A stretch of 64,000 bases of DNA from Paralithodes platypus. Lineage: Eukaryota; Arthropoda; Malacostraca; Decapoda; Lithodidae. The notes below the pieces were generated by a model. It ran no database searches. It had not been told where the DNA came from and saw only the letters and a program-made list of their open reading frames with translations. A program made the translations under genes and the position numbers. This document shows, one piece after another, positions 36,010 to 48,444 of the stretch. Position 1 is the stretch's first letter, and each line of letters starts with the position of its first letter. The stretch spans positions 38,623,039 through 38,687,038 of the forward strand of contig CM064518.1 in the NCBI GenBank assembly GCA_032716605.1, written 5' to 3'.

Positions 36010-36700
36010 GTCTGGTGAGATACTGAGTAAAGAAAAACATAATATACAGGTACTATATTCATTTTTTTATGTGGATGACGGAGACAAAAGGCAAAACTGT
36101 CTGTGCCCAGTGTCTCCCCCAAAGTTGAAAGAGTGCCAAAATCAAGGGATGTTCAAGCCAAAATGCTTGGACACATGGAATGTGAAGCAATTTAAGTCAT
36201 AGGATGAGGGAAATATGGATTCAAGGAGAGAGTTCCAGAGCTCAGCTGTTGAATATAGACAGATTGGGAATATCGTTTCACTCTTGGGTTGAAGAGTTGC
36301 ACAGGTTAGGGGTGGGAATGTGTTGCAAGACGGATGCTACGTACTCGACGTAGAGGAGGTGGTATATACTCTGAGAGAGCTCTGATGAATATTGATTATT
36401 GTATTAGTGGTAGAATATCAGGAGAGATGCAACATTGAGGCGAAGAGAGAGATTGCAATTATTCGGTGAGTGGACGTGACTTAATGAGACGAAAGGCTTT
36501 CTTTTCTACATTGTCAGAAGTGCTGTGGATAGAATCCTCCCCACACATGCGAACAATACTCAATACATGGACGCCCTGTGTCCCTGTACAGAGCAAGAAG
36601 CTGTGCAGGGATAAAGAACCCCCGAACACACTCAGCTTCTGGGGAGCTGTTTTAGCAAGAGTGGTAATATGGTCTTTCGCAGAGAGATCAGAAGAAAAAA
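36010..36700 (-). pseudogene. Jockey-like LINE ORF2 C-terminal fragment
   Basis: On the minus strand the order matches the fragment at 49.7 kb. First comes a helix-like KDHITTL..FTPAQLLALYRG-type region with 'gcttcttgctctgtacaggg' reversed. 'CSHVWGG' and 'NVEKKAFRL' equivalents follow, then the RYYFN..C.SEL, YNPFSV.LSNPRV and L.NSLPESIFPS segments. Several stops and frame changes are present. It appears 5'-truncated, without RT catalytic motifs. Confidence 0.7.
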
Positions 36701-36704
36701 AAAA

Positions 36705-37035
36705 GACACAATATAAATATGCACTGTATCCTATATATTGGTTAACCTTAACCCATTGCGTATTATTCTATCTATTAATAGATAAGCATTCATAGTTGTA
36801 TGGATCTGTAGCAATCAGAGGCTAAGTTGAGTTGGTTTTGACCCCTTACAATTAGATGCTTTGAAGTCCTGCCTAAGCTGAATGAAAGTGTATAATAATA
36901 GCTACATTATACTGGAAAATATGCGTCCTGGAATACTATTTATAAATCCTACCCTTTAATCGTAACACCCCTGTTAATTAATAGACAACGAGTGTGTGGA
37001 ATTTGAGCAGACAATGCAATTATACTTGCTGCTGC

Positions 37036-37066
<31 letters not shown>

Positions 37067-37145
37067 CCAAAGAGCTTAACCTGCTCAACTCCAAACCTTG
37101 TTATATCTAATATATCATGGTTTGGCTTCAACCACCAACAAATAT
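36705..37145. other. Unassigned DNA with (CT)n tract
   Basis: It contains (TC)n at 37036-37064. Nothing else was recognised. Confidence 0.5.
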
Positions 37146-37147
37146 GT

Positions 37148-37494
37148 TTAATGGGAGATGGGGGTTTTCTGGTACCCATTATCTCTCATTGTCAGCCCAA
37201 CTAATCGTAAAATGTTCGCCCCATTAGTTTTGCGATTTTAATATTTTTCGTCCCAATTATTTGTCAATATTCGTGCAATTTAGGTGTCGATTTTTTCCTG
37301 GCGAGCGATAGCGAGCTTGCAATATGGAAGTAACCGGCCTCCGTCCTGGACATTTTTCTATAAAAAACATGTACAAATTTATCTTGAAGGGGGATCTTGG
37401 GAGTCTTTTTTAAAGCTTGATGGGAGTCTAGGGAGGAAACTAAAAAATAATACAAAGATAATTAAATAAGTATATAAATACGATCATCCCCACA
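37148..37494 (+). mobile_element. MITE family A, near full-length copy
   Basis: It starts at TTAATGGGAGATGGGGGTT and has 'ccccattagttttgcgattt', 'gtgtcgattttttcctggcg', 'agcgatagcgagc', 'gggggatcttggga' and 'gtctagggaggaaacta'. The right end ('cgatcatccccac') lacks a clean TTAA. The two opposed 60-codon frames inside it are chance frames. Confidence 0.8.
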
Positions 37495-37499
37495 TAAGT

Positions 37500-38480
37500 A
37501 TTTTCGATGTGACCCTTGACTCATATATTTACAGCATTAGTAAGATGTTAAGATAATTATAAAGTCGCAATGGAGTATATAGTTTTGTTGTGCAAACATA
37601 CAAAATATTGATACTTTATCGTTTGACCGTTAATAGAATTTGGTAAAACGTAATTTGGATATGGACACGATTAAAATTGATATATATATATATATAATAT
37701 ACAGTAGACATCGTACAAGGTGTCAGCATCAAATGCACTTGACATAAACTATATTTATTACATTGGGATGAAACGATGTACCGCGACTATAATTGAATAT
37801 GTGCCGATTTTCTTACATTGTACAATTTGCATTTACAAAGAAAAGTGTCCTTCAAATTAGGGAGGAAGGACCTTGACCTTCAGCCTAATATGACCAAACT
37901 TGGTCTAACTTCAACTTTAACTTTGGGCTCCATTACCCTGATTCCTCTTTCATTATCTTGTCTTCAAGGTTCCAACTTGATTTTCATTCTTTTGTAAAAG
38001 CGTTTATATATTGGTGCTTTGCGATTATTAGATATCTGAAATGTCTTTGCATATTTCTTCTGTTCGTTTAACTATCACCTATTAATTTGATTTTGTATTT
38101 GCCTTTGTATTTTCTTATTATATTGTTATTGCTTAGGAAGATGTTTGAATGAATTGTCATCCTTCAGTCAATATTCATAATACGTTTGTTATTATATAAA
38201 GTATATTGTGTTTCCTATAATGCACGTATTCGCCAAGCCGTATATTTCCCCGTTTTCACTGTCAGATTGCTATGTTCCTCACTTCCCTGTTACCCTCTCA
38301 TCCAAAATGGTTTCAAAGAATATTGAAAATGTCAGTTAGCAAAAACTACATTTGAGTTGCCTTAAGACCATGAATAGGACAGTCTGGCCTGATATATGTA
38401 AAATAGTATAGCGTTATCAAATTTGAAAACCATTAACGATTATCGTTGAGGAGGAGCTATATATAAGATTACTAGCAGTA
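37500..38480. other. Unassigned AT-rich DNA
   Basis: It has short (ta)n at 37680-37695. No recognisable gene or repeat copy. Confidence 0.4.
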
Positions 38481-38486
38481 TTTTGC

Positions 38487-38860
38487 TTAGGAATGTTCAT
38501 TGTATAGATTAATAGAATCCCCATATGTAAGCAAGAATAAATAAGAATATAATTGACGCACTATGCCCCTGTACAGTGCAAGAAGCTGTGTGGGGGTAAA
38601 GAACCCCCAAAGGCGGTTGAGCACACCCAACTTTTGGGAAGCAGTTTTAGTAAGAGTGGTAATATGGTCTTTCCAAGAGAGATCAGAAGAAAAAGAAACA
38701 TGAAGGGTTAATTTGTATGCTGTTGAAGGAAGGTGTGACGAGTAGACAGATGGATAAATTGAGTTTTGAAGGCACTGAAAGTAACAAGGTTTTCTCTGCC
38801 CCAATCAGAGATAATAGAAAGATCAGAAGATAGGTGTGCCAAGGCCCCGTTACATAAGAA
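38487..38860 (-). pseudogene. Jockey-like LINE RT, 3' piece of an interrupted copy
   Basis: Minus-strand reading: LSSDLSIISDWGRENLVTF, then SAFKTQFIHLSTRH, a frame change, HVSFSSDLSWKDHITTLTK, then ASQKLGVLNRLWGFFTPTQLL and LALYRGIVR. This is the typical region just downstream of the RT catalytic box in Jockey-clade elements. The upstream part of the same element is found across the insertion, at 39330-39425. Confidence 0.8.
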
Positions 38861-38867
38861 CATTGGA

Positions 38868-39330
38868 AAATGGGAGTCTGCAGAAAGCCGATTGGCCCAT
38901 ACAAGGCAGATCCTCCTCATACCCAACCCTAATTATAAGGTCTAATTATAGGCTCAACTTACTAACACCATAAGGACCGATCTCACCAAAACGGTCAGAT
39001 GTCATCATAAGTCTGCAGAGAGCCGATTGGCCCACACCCGGCAGATTCCCCTCACACCCAACCCATTTCGTCCATATGTCTATCAAATGTTATCTTAAAG
39101 CTCTCTATCGTTCTTGATCCCACTATAACGCTTCATAGCCTATTCCACCCATCTACAACTCTGTTACCAAACCAATATTTGCCTACCGGTATATTTTTTA
39201 TGAAACGAAATGTATCTAATTTGAAACCATTTGTTCGAGTTCTTCCGCTATCACCGAGCTTCAGTATATATTTTATGTCCCCTTTATTAATCCCACTACG
39301 TGAATTCATGAGTGATTGCATACTGGGTTG
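38868..39330 (-). mobile_element. LINE 3' end inserted in the Jockey-like copy
   Basis: Minus-strand reading begins with GINKGDIKYILKLGDSGRTR, then TNGFKLDTFRFIKNIPVGKY, then WFGNRVVDGWNRL. It then passes through the 'gatcccactata', 'ggcagattcccctcacaccc' and 'gtctgcagagagccgattgg' blocks shared with 19870-21330. This copy shows that those satellite-like units derive from the ORF2 C-terminus and 3'UTR of a non-LTR element, probably outside the Jockey-like family it interrupts. Confidence 0.7.
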
Positions 39331-39425
39331 GTGTGAAAAACTATATTGAACAGTGTAAGGTAGAGTCATCAGCATATGAGTGGATGGGCTAGAGGTACAG
39401 TTGAGGAGATCATCCATGAACAAAT
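39330..39425 (-). pseudogene. Jockey-like LINE RT, 5' piece of an interrupted copy
   Basis: Minus-strand reading FMDDLLNCTSSPSTHMLMTL, then PYTVQYSFSHQPS, corresponds to the 'DLL..TSSP.HS.ADD' stretch that carries the RT catalytic aspartates. Here the ADD is degraded to LMT. It joins in sense with 38487-38860 once the intervening LINE 3' end is ignored. Confidence 0.65.
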
Positions 39426-39779
39426 TGTTAACGCATGAGAGTTATGTTATATTTATAATTGTATTACTGACTAACATGTGATCAAGAGCTCGGGGTCTAG
39501 TTGGAGGCTTAGGTATTGAGTAAACACTCAAAATCAAGGACTTGGTAACACAACTCAGAAGGTCCTTGATGCTGAGGGAAGTTATGTCACCTAACTCTGG
39601 AAAGGAGACACGAGTTTATGATGAGTTAAGCTGACTCAAGATAAGAGCTGATGGTAGCTGAAGTCCATTATAAACACTGGTTACTTGCACTAATTGTGTA
39701 ATAAGAAGAAACTGGTAAAGGTCGCTGTGAACGGAATATATTCAGATGGTGACAAGATAAATAACTAGATGGTCACTCG

Positions 39780-40110
39780 GGAGAGTGCATACGTCCGCCT
39801 ACGCTGGCCAAGGTATGATCTCCATCGGTTGCCTACTAACGAAACTATGTCTTTCTTGGCTTATATCCTATCTGCCCATCAATTTTCGTAAATATCGGTT
39901 CATAACTTTGTGAGCTGCCTACGCTGGCGTAGTTATGCGTTCTACCGATCACCTCCTAGAATGAACCACTTCTTACTTGGCGCATATCCAATCTGCCCAA
40001 CAAATGTCATTGCAACTGGTTCATAACTTTTTGGGAAATCTTGTTTACAGACAAACAGACCGACAAACGGAGGCAATACATAACCTCCTCCAACTTCGTT
40101 TACAGAGGTA
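39780..40110 (+). repeat. Dispersed repeat with two internal direct halves
   Basis: Two imperfect halves of about 115 bp: 'cctacgctggccaaggtatg'..'ggttcataacttt' and 'cctacgctggcgtagttatg'..'ggttcataactttttggg'. Then come 'tttacagacaaacagaccg' and 'gaggcaatacataacctcc'. The 'acagacaaacagac..aacgg' module is a common ending of dispersed invertebrate repeats. It is non-coding. Confidence 0.55.
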
Positions 40111-40800
40111 ATATTACCAATATAAGTATACGGTTTTAAGAATCTCCGTAATATAGTTGACGTAGTAGATTGATTAAAGGTGTCGTTGTATGTAAAATGT
40201 CTATTTGTGTTTTTTAATTCTGAAGTTTATAAATTATTTAACTCTTCTGTAAGGAAAACATATTATAAGGCTCATTTCATTTGCCTGTTTCATGTTATTT
40301 AATGTAAATGCACTACAACTAACACAGTGTCATATTAACTGTTCGATGTGTTTGACAAATTAAAATAGGGTCAAATATAACTAAACTTTGGATTTAGTAG
40401 TTAATATTAAATTTGTGAAAATTTACTAATGTAAACAAACACCAACATAATTTGTCCTATTTAAGCAGTCAATAGCAATTGGAACAACATCTTTATGTAC
40501 TAGGATATGTGTGTTGAAATGGTCTTACTGCTGAACTAGTAATTTTTAGTCCCAGATTAAAACTCCGGTGTGTCATTGTAAAGATCTTATCGGGACGGAA
40601 AATGTGCTGTACTTGGTTCAGTGCATTACAACAGAGCCCTCCGACACACCATAAAAATACCCTCCTTGTTTCCACTATACATTAACATTGTATGAATATT
40701 CCCATACTCAATTTTTTTAGTAGGGAGCAGTGTTTAGTAAGTGAGAACTCAATACTGATGTCAAGCATTCATGCAGGCTTCTGTAGTAAGGAAGCAAACG
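40111..40800. other. Unassigned AT-rich DNA
   Basis: No recognisable gene, RNA or repeat copy. Confidence 0.4.
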
Positions 40801-40804
40801 CCAT

Positions 40805-40886
<82 letters not shown>
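40805..40886. repeat. (CA)n(TA)n(CA)n compound microsatellite
   Basis: A CA run (40805-40820), a TA run (to 40860), then a second CA run (to 40886). Both strands give artefactual frames here. Confidence 0.95.
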
Positions 40887-40949
40887 TAACGCCAGACAGA
40901 CAATCAAACACACACCAAATAGACTAACCCATTCACTCTCACTCACATT

Positions 40950-41470
40950 TGTATTTCTATGTGCATAAAGGAAACTGAAGGCCACCTGCAAGAAAGTGTC
41001 CCCACAAAGTTTAAAAAGTATTACAGAGACAAATTCAACATACTGTACATAAGAGTAAAACTGTCTGGACACACTTGAAGCATTTCAAGTCATAGGATGA
41101 GGGCTAGATAGATTGAGTTACAGAGTTAATTTTTTGAGTAGAAGAAAGACTGGGAAAGGGGGTTCACCCTTGCATTAGAGAGTTGGACAAAATATGGGTG
41201 TGAATATGTTGAAAGGCAGGTGCCACCCTCTCTCTGTAAGGGAAGAGGTATAGGCCCACACAGATCTCTCTCTAAAGAACAATGATGTAATAGCGGTAGA
41301 AGAGTGAGATACATGCAATATTGCAGCATATATTGAGAGATTGTAGGGCATTAGTAAGAGGAGGTGAGTTGATGAGACAAAATGTGAATGATTCTACCCT
41401 TTCATAATCTGCAGTATGGGTGGAACATCATTTATCACTTGTCACTCTGGAGAGTTTGTCATGGGAAACA
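40950..41470 (-). pseudogene. Jockey-like LINE ORF2 C-terminal fragment
   Basis: Minus-strand reading includes LLHHCSLERDLCGPIPLPLQ, then REGGTCLSTYSHPYFVQLSN, ARVNPLSQSFFYS and N.LCNSI. This parallels the QLSNPRVKRYSQPFFYS segment at 25.4 kb and the 3' halves at 36.0 and 49.7 kb. It is 5'-truncated and frame-broken. Confidence 0.65.
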
Positions 41471-42780
41471 CTAAACATATGGGTACGTTGCTTGCACCTA
41501 TACATAGAATGACCATGGAAGGTCCCCATACGTTCCCCACAGTTTGAAGGTTAATCAGCATGATATATTTTATTACTCTGGTTAGAATATAGCTTTATGC
41601 TTACAGCCTTTCAAGCAGCACATTAAAATTCAACATGCACTTCACGCTATACATGCAACCTAGCAATGGTACAATCATTGTAATGAGGTAAAGAGCCTGT
41701 CATCGTACCCTTAGTGATAGGTCCTACTGTGAACCATACATGCCTAATGATGATGAGGATGATAGTTCATAAGTGAAAACATATTATTAATCATCGACAG
41801 CTTCTATTATCACTAACTAGCAAAAGGCTATATTTAGTTGAAATGAATCTTAAGGTGCTTTTTGTATATTGAACATTGATTGTATTACAGGAATTACTGC
41901 TAAAGGCAACTACTAATTAACCAGATAACCATATAAAATAATAGCCAGAGTATAATGATATTTGAAGAAAAAAATGAAATTAAACAGTGTAATGAAAACT
42001 ACAATATTTACATTATGTAATTTCTCATTCACCTTATTCGTAAATCAATATAATGTATTTACGTTGTTATATTTGAAGACAAAAAAAACAACCACCATTA
42101 CGATTCCTATCCACAATGATAACCACCATCAATTTCAGACACAATCACAACCATTCCAAATCACAAGAACGATCAACTACAACCATCACCAATTACGACC
42201 ACCAATAACTATAATCATGCCAATCACAACAATAATATGTTAAGCCGAATACATACATAGTCGTTCGGGAAAGGTTAAATTAGTTTTGGTAATTTCAATA
42301 TCGCCATACTGCATAATAGTATCCCCATATCGAGGAACGCAGTGTGTGTATGAACTGTAATGTGGGGCTGCCTTACCATATGCAGAATTATGGAACTCGA
42401 TTACAAGTAGATGGATTCTATGCAGTAGTGATGCATAAACATATTAGGCCTATACTGTATATATACTATATACTCCGTATTATAAAATAAATCACATCAC
42501 AACACCAAATATAATTTCAAAACTGTTCATGAAATATGATTTAATGATTAACTCGTTTAAATCCTAGTGGATTATGGTAATTTAGTGTAAGAAATGTTAA
42601 CCCTTTTAGTACTATGGCGGTGTTTCCATTGCAGTCTTGATAACACGAACTATTTTCTACAGCTTATGATAGACTTCTCAATTTCAGTAATAAATAATGT
42701 CGTGTAATACTAGTCATAATATAATTTATAAATGTATCATGGCATATTAAAAGATATCAGTAATTGAAACAAACGTTAAT
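41471..42780. other. Unassigned AT-rich DNA
   Basis: It includes an A/C-rich stretch (42080-42240) whose Thr/Asn/His-rich frame at 41962-42243 looks compositional. No domain was recognised. Confidence 0.4.
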
Positions 42781-42786
42781 GCAACA

Positions 42787-44407
42787 TGTTACGACCTGGC
42801 ACTCGGGTACACAAGGGCTCTCAATCAGGACTCGAATACGGCTCGCTGCCACAACGGAAACACACGATCCCAACCCCTGAGCCGAACAAAAAACACCAAT
42901 ACCCTCCAGAGTTCAATCTGCTATAACGGGGTATACAAGAACTCAGTACTAGTGTTCAACAACAGACTAATAAAGAGACAGGAATTCTCTAGTCTGGTCA
43001 ACAATCAAACAAAGAAGTAAGAAACAACAACACCAAAGAATAGTGTTGGCCGAAGCCGAAGTAATCCACCCTTGACTAAGAACTTAAGAAGTCCTCCACC
43101 CTCTACTTCGGATCGGCACTATTACGTTACGTTAATTAATAGTCCTTAAGCATCGAGCAAGGAATCTTCTGAAAACAGTTAGATGCTTCTCGGATGCTCG
43201 TAAGAAGTACGTATCGGATTTTGAACAGTAATTCAAGAAGCAAAAACACTGGCAATTAAATACTATTAAAGGATTAAATTGGCATAAGAATAATTAAAAG
43301 AATATGCAATAGTAAATGGCAAACATTAAAAAGAAGTACTCCGCAAATGCAACGGCAATAGCCTACTCGGATTGTGCTCGTGGGCCACTAATCACTAAAG
43401 TAGCCAAGCTTGCAACACATGAAATCAATAGTGCATAAACAATATCATACATAAGGAAAGCTTCAATACTATTCTGTATCTACTAATCGAGTAAAGTCTA
43501 GCTGGGGTACTGTGGGCAAAAGGTAGCAGTGACTGAGCAAAAACGGCTCGTAGCCTAGCGAAGTCCTCACAACTGTTTAAAGTATTACGTTAAAACTAAC
43601 AAGTGCACTTTGAGAAATCCAGATCCCTTGTATCTGGTTTTCTCCCGGCTCCTTGACAAAGTAAAAACAAACTGTTAATAAAATACAGGGTGGTTAGGCT
43701 CTTGCCCTCACGCACTGTAAATTATTAACTCAACACAGTCAGCCGCGAAGACAACCTAGGCTTCACTGAACCGAAACGAGTATGCAGGTTTATCGCTTAA
43801 CCACTGCATCAAACAACAACTCGTAACACAGAAAAGCCTTACCCCAGTCTAGTATTACCTAGACTAGCAGAAAACAGGAATAATAATAATAACACACAGG
43901 GAAATGCATATACAAGTGCAACAAACATAAATCAATCCTATTCTAAGTTAACCCTTCCAAAATAGGCTATCTAATAGGCAAGTATCTTGTGAGAACTCGA
44001 GCGATAATACGTTGGCTGACTAGCTCTGCACCAACGGGACCATGGAAGTTAAAAAGGGTAGGGAAAAAAGGAGATAAGAATGTAAGGTAGTAGAGAAAGT
44101 TCACATCAGTCAGAAGAATATATATAGTTAGCAAGGGAAATGAGAAGTCGCTCTGCCTAATGAGTTCTGATTAAAAAATGGCTAGACTTCCCTTTGTATA
44201 CCCGGCCCTCTAGTGAGCCCAACGTGAACTACTAAGGACCGCCCACTGACAATCATTACGTAATTTATCTCTCTCCTCTGGGATAGACAAAGGCTCCCCT
44301 AGCACTGAGGGGAGGGGGAAGGGGGGAGTGCTAGTGAGTTAGGCCCCCCTCCCGCATGGCGCACCCACTGAGCCCCAACGGTGGCTGCTGCTTCTCCCAT
44401 CATTACA
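42787..44407. mobile_element. Possible solo LTR, ~1.6 kb
   Basis: A block distinctly more GC-rich than its flanks, starting TGTTACGACCTGG and ending CATCATTACA. The outer bases fit the TG..CA rule with a short TGTTA/TTACA inverted match. It has no coding frame longer than 60 codons. I see no convincing target-site duplication and no second copy, so an LTR is only one reading. A decayed DNA element or unique GC-rich sequence remains possible. Confidence 0.3.
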
Positions 44408-44904
44408 AATACGTTTTACACACAATACTTATAACTAATGATATAAAATAGAACTCGTTGACTCAGATGAAAACAAAATACATATTCATATTACTTATAG
44501 TACAACGGCTCACATGAACTAAGTTAGGAAACTCTACATAGACTACAGCCAAAGTTCCTGCCCTGATGATCCTAGCGAGAGTGGGGCATGACGGCGTTCT
44601 GTACAGCATGCTCACACTGGACATGCGTCACAAACATTTTAATGTTATTACACAAAATTTATTCGCGTTATTTTGATATTTGCTGAGTGTAGACGTGACA
44701 CCCGATGATAGTGTTGTCAAACAGTTCACAGATCACTCGGTTACTGGTAATTGGTTATTTATTACAGGTTATTGGCGGTGAGAGATATGTCAACAAAGTC
44801 ATTATTTGTCTGTGATTGGTGTGTTCGTGTGTGTTGTGGCTTGTTGATGGAACCTTCGCGTTTCATGCAATCAGTAGGTTTGAAGATGATTTATACATCG
44901 ATAT

Positions 44905-44965
44905 TTGTTGGTTAAAGGATGGACCATGATTCTGTCTGTCGGTAGTTCGAGTCCGGCTGAGAGTG

Positions 44966-45047
<82 letters not shown>

Positions 45048-45050
45048 TAT

Positions 45051-45099
<49 letters not shown>
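44905..45099 (+). mobile_element. tRNA-like head followed by a long TA run
   Basis: 'ttggttaaagg' (A-box like) and GTTCGAGTCC (44945-44954, B box) are followed within about 12 bp by (TA)n running to 45099 with a few interruptions. It has the same design as 31483-31543 and 51170-51222. Confidence 0.45.
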
Positions 45100-45101
<2 letters not shown>

Positions 45102-45813
45102 AAGGTATGATTTTTATTTAAATATCATATACACTGGATATGTCTGACACACAATATTGCATTTGATGTTTTACAATAATTTAGTCTCGCGATTATGTGT
45201 ATTACTGGTTGTAAGTTACTGGCTACGGAGGGCGGCCGATAAAAGTTGTATATAGACAAATTTTGAATGGCTATTAATGTACAATTATTGTATTCACTGT
45301 TGGAATGTAACCATGTTACATGCCAGAAACAATCGACTAAACACAGTTGATACATATAAACAGAACATAGGCATGAACAATGCCCCTCTGTTCTTCGATT
45401 GTCATTAATGGAGTTCTTACCACAGCTATACTACGAATGGTGTGTTCGTGTCTTGTGATAAGTGACTAGAAGCTGGGCATAGATGCTTGGTAAGCTGATT
45501 CAAAAGCTTATATTTGCTTAATATCGCCATCCAAGATCAACTGGTAGAAACAGTAGGAATTCAGATTGACATTTATGGGCCATGAACAAATGCTTACATT
45601 GTGCGTAATGGCCCATGTCTTGCTAATCATCAAACGAATTGGACAAAGGAAAAACAGTTGCGAACATACAGTCCCTGCGAATCCACCCATTACAAATGTG
45701 TGTGTGTGTGTGTGTGATACTTAACTTATTTGTAGTTGTAACTAGTTTGGTGGCTGACATTGTAGTCCACACATGTATGCATACTTCGTCGATATTTGTT
45801 GTTTTTATTTATT

Positions 45814-45856
<43 letters not shown>

Positions 45857-46301
45857 GTATTGTCCACTGGCTAATATTAATGACTACCCTAATTATGAAC
45901 AGTGACGTTACTTCTAGTAAGTATATTACAAATATATATGGCTACACAGAATAAAGGTGAGAGTCTCCACATTAATAACTTTCCTCCAAACTGACTGTAT
46001 ACCTATCAAAAATACCTTCATGTTTGTGAATATTTTATCTTAAAACAAGCAATCCACCAACGTATCAATGCCATGCCTTCCACTCTGTTGTGTGCAACTG
46101 TTTAGCTAAGAAAAATACTTAGTTATTTTTATCAAGTCATAGTGTACAGTGTACAAGCAAATAATGTCCAACACAATGGTATGGTTATGAATATAATTAC
46201 GATCCAGTGATATGGAAAAATAACACCCTTATTATTCCATTTTGGAAATCTCATTAACAAGGTGACTACTTTCCCGTGGGGGTGGGTAAAAATAGATAAT
46301 G

Positions 46302-46346
<45 letters not shown>

Positions 46347-46810
46347 GATAACTATATGCAAGGGCTATACACGTAACAGTTCTTGCACTGCATGCTAGTG
46401 ATCGCAAGTACACATTGTACGGTAATGCAATACCTTCGTATTTTGTCACCCAATATATAAATTAACTAATGTTGATATATACATGGTATTGATTATACAC
46501 AATATGATCATATGTAGACGAAAAACTCGTATTTGGAATTAATATTCACATTAAACATGTGTCTTCTCATTACGTTTGTTATTATTCATATTATTGTTTA
46601 TACAACTCGTATAGCCCTGCATGTGGTGTTTACGCATGGAGTTCAGACCAGCGATGCCATTAATTCAGTATTTACCCTTCGTGTTTCCTCATATCCCGTG
46701 CACCCTTCAAGAGCTCTATTACAACCCGCGTCCTTTACCACCAAACGCCACACACCGAATTATTGCCTCAGATTATTACCGTCAGATATACAGTACTTGT
46801 GGTCAAGTAC
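45100..46810. other. AT-rich DNA with microsatellites
   Basis: It contains (gt)n at 45698-45716, (TTA)n at 45818-45857 and (GA)n at 46304-46345. I see no gene; frames of 60-120 codons have no recognisable domain. Confidence 0.55.
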
Positions 46811-46812
46811 CC

Positions 46813-47195
46813 TTAAGGGGGGTCACCGGTTTTATTTATCTTTCTCTCCTTCTCTCGCTTTCCCTGGCTTGTATCCATTTGGCCCCATTCAGCAACTGTT
46901 TTAAGACGTTTATATCCCCATCCAGGTGTCGATTTCTTCCTGTCGAGCAATAGCGAGCCAGCATTGTATGAAGAAATCCGGCTTCGCCGGAGAAGTTTTT
47001 CCATCGAAGAATGTACAAATTTAGCTTGCTGTCAAAACAAAAACAAATATATGCTGACTCGCTACCGCTCACCGGGAAATATTGACACCTGGATGGGGAT
47101 AAACGTCTTAACACAGTAGGTTGAATGGGGCCGAATGGATACAAGCCACAGAGAGAGGGACAGAAAGAGAAAACAAGCGAGGCGGGCTCCTTTAA
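46813..47195. mobile_element. Hairpin MITE family B, full copy
   Basis: Bounded by TTAA at 46813-46816 and 47192-47195. The two halves are nearly complete inverted repeats of about 170 bp. In the left half: 'gcttgtatccatttggcccc', 'ttttaagacgtttat', 'aggtgtcgatttcttcctg' and 'agcgagccagca'. The same landmarks return reversed on the right. The middle, 'gaaatccggcttcgccgg', is itself a hairpin. It shares the gatagcgagc core with family A, so the two are related. There is no coding capacity. Confidence 0.8.
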
Positions 47196-47292
47196 AACGT
47201 GTTGCATGATATATTCCTCTCGGTATGCTTTACTCTGCCATGGATTAGGAGTTGGTACGTGTCTGTCCGTTTGTTCGTCATGTCCACATTCA

Positions 47293-47569
47293 TTAAGGGG
47301 AGGTTTTTAGTTTGTTCCCTAGACATCCATCAAGCTTAATATTACACCCCCTAGACCCCCTTTCAATATATATGTATACATTTTTCGGTAGAAAAACAAA
47401 ACTACATCTAAATGGTACGAAAGGTCTTAACATTGGGAGAAATTGGGCCGAAGTTCTTAACAACGCCAAACTAATGAGGCGGACGTGTTAATAGCACAAA
47501 AGCAATGGAGCTAAATATGATGGAGAAAGAGGTCCTGAAAAAATATATCGAGTGGGAATCTCCCCTTAA
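47293..47569 (-). mobile_element. MITE family A, internally deleted copy (277 bp)
   Basis: Both ends are intact: TTAAGGGGAGG at 47293 and CTCCCCTTAA ending at 47569. The orientation is reversed relative to the copy at 27290. The middle, including the gatagcgagc core, is deleted, which explains the 277-bp length against 362 bp. Confidence 0.8.
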
Positions 47570-48232
47570 GATACACAACTTAGCATTGACAACATCGATG
47601 AACTAGAATTCTCTAATAACCCTGCATTAAATTATGTAAGCAATGTATAATTAGAGGACAACTCGATTACCTATAACATAGCTAAGGTCTTGTCCATGTT
47701 GTTTACTTTTCAGTTTTAAAACTATGCATACTATAATCATTCGTTACACTGTTGAGAGGGTTAATCCGAAACAAGTTGAATATGATTTAATACAAAACAA
47801 TAAATACATGAATATATATTTAGAAAAACTGAACAATAATATGGTATTCACGTATTTTCTGTCGTCAAATGTTTCTGTTCGTAAATGGTCGCTTAGGTCC
47901 ATGGCTGATAAGGGCTGAGCTATCAAAAATTGGCTGGTTAGTTTTGTCCTAGTGACCTATGGCCATGTTTGTACGCAGCCGCTTTGGTACAGGGTCATTA
48001 CAGTCAAGCATTCGAATTAATGTGCTCGGTTTTAAAGGAACTACCGGTTTGGTCTGCGGCCTTTTTGATATGTGGCCGTTTTGGATCATGGCCAATGTAT
48101 GCTGAGTTGTGTAATTTGACGGGTAATTCTCTGGCTTGTTTTGGCCCGCGAATGTTTTTGTCTGTAGGTGTTTTGGTCTGAGCCGTTTTGGTCTTTGGCT
48201 AATATGGTTCCCGGCCAACTTGATCCAGGACT
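47570..48232. other. Unassigned DNA with a 'gccgttttggtc' motif
   Basis: From about 47950 to 48230 the words 'gccgctttggtac', 'ggccgttttggatc' and 'agccgttttggtctttggc' recur at irregular spacing, a degenerate short repeat. No gene was recognised. Confidence 0.45.
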
Positions 48233-48239
48233 TAACTGG

Positions 48240-48444
48240 GCAGTACATTTTTCGATAGAAAAATGTCTCCGACGAAGCCGGATTTTCCATACAATGCTGG
48301 CTCGCTATCGCCCGCTAGGAAAAAATCGACACCTGGATGGAGATAAACGTCTTAAAACAGTTGGCTGAATGGGGCCGAATGGATACAAGCCAGGGAAAGA
48401 GAGAAAAGGAGAGAAAGATAAACAAAAACGGTGACCCCCCTTAA
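48240..48444 (-). mobile_element. Hairpin MITE family B, half copy
   Basis: Only one half is present: 'aaaaatgtctccgacgaagc', 'aatgctggctcgctatcgcc', 'gacacctggatgg', 'ggccgaatggatacaagcc', 'ggtgacccccc' and TTAA at 48441-48444. Loss of one arm is what a deletion across a hairpin would leave. Confidence 0.75.

Noticed and set aside
41962..42243. Thr/Asn/His-rich 93-codon frame
   Set aside because: It reflects an A/C-rich simple stretch ('accatca', 'accacc'), with no domain and no start context worth trusting.
46533..47207. Frames of 110-123 codons on both strands
   Set aside because: They run through hairpin MITE family B, and the self-complementary element gives similar frames on both strands.
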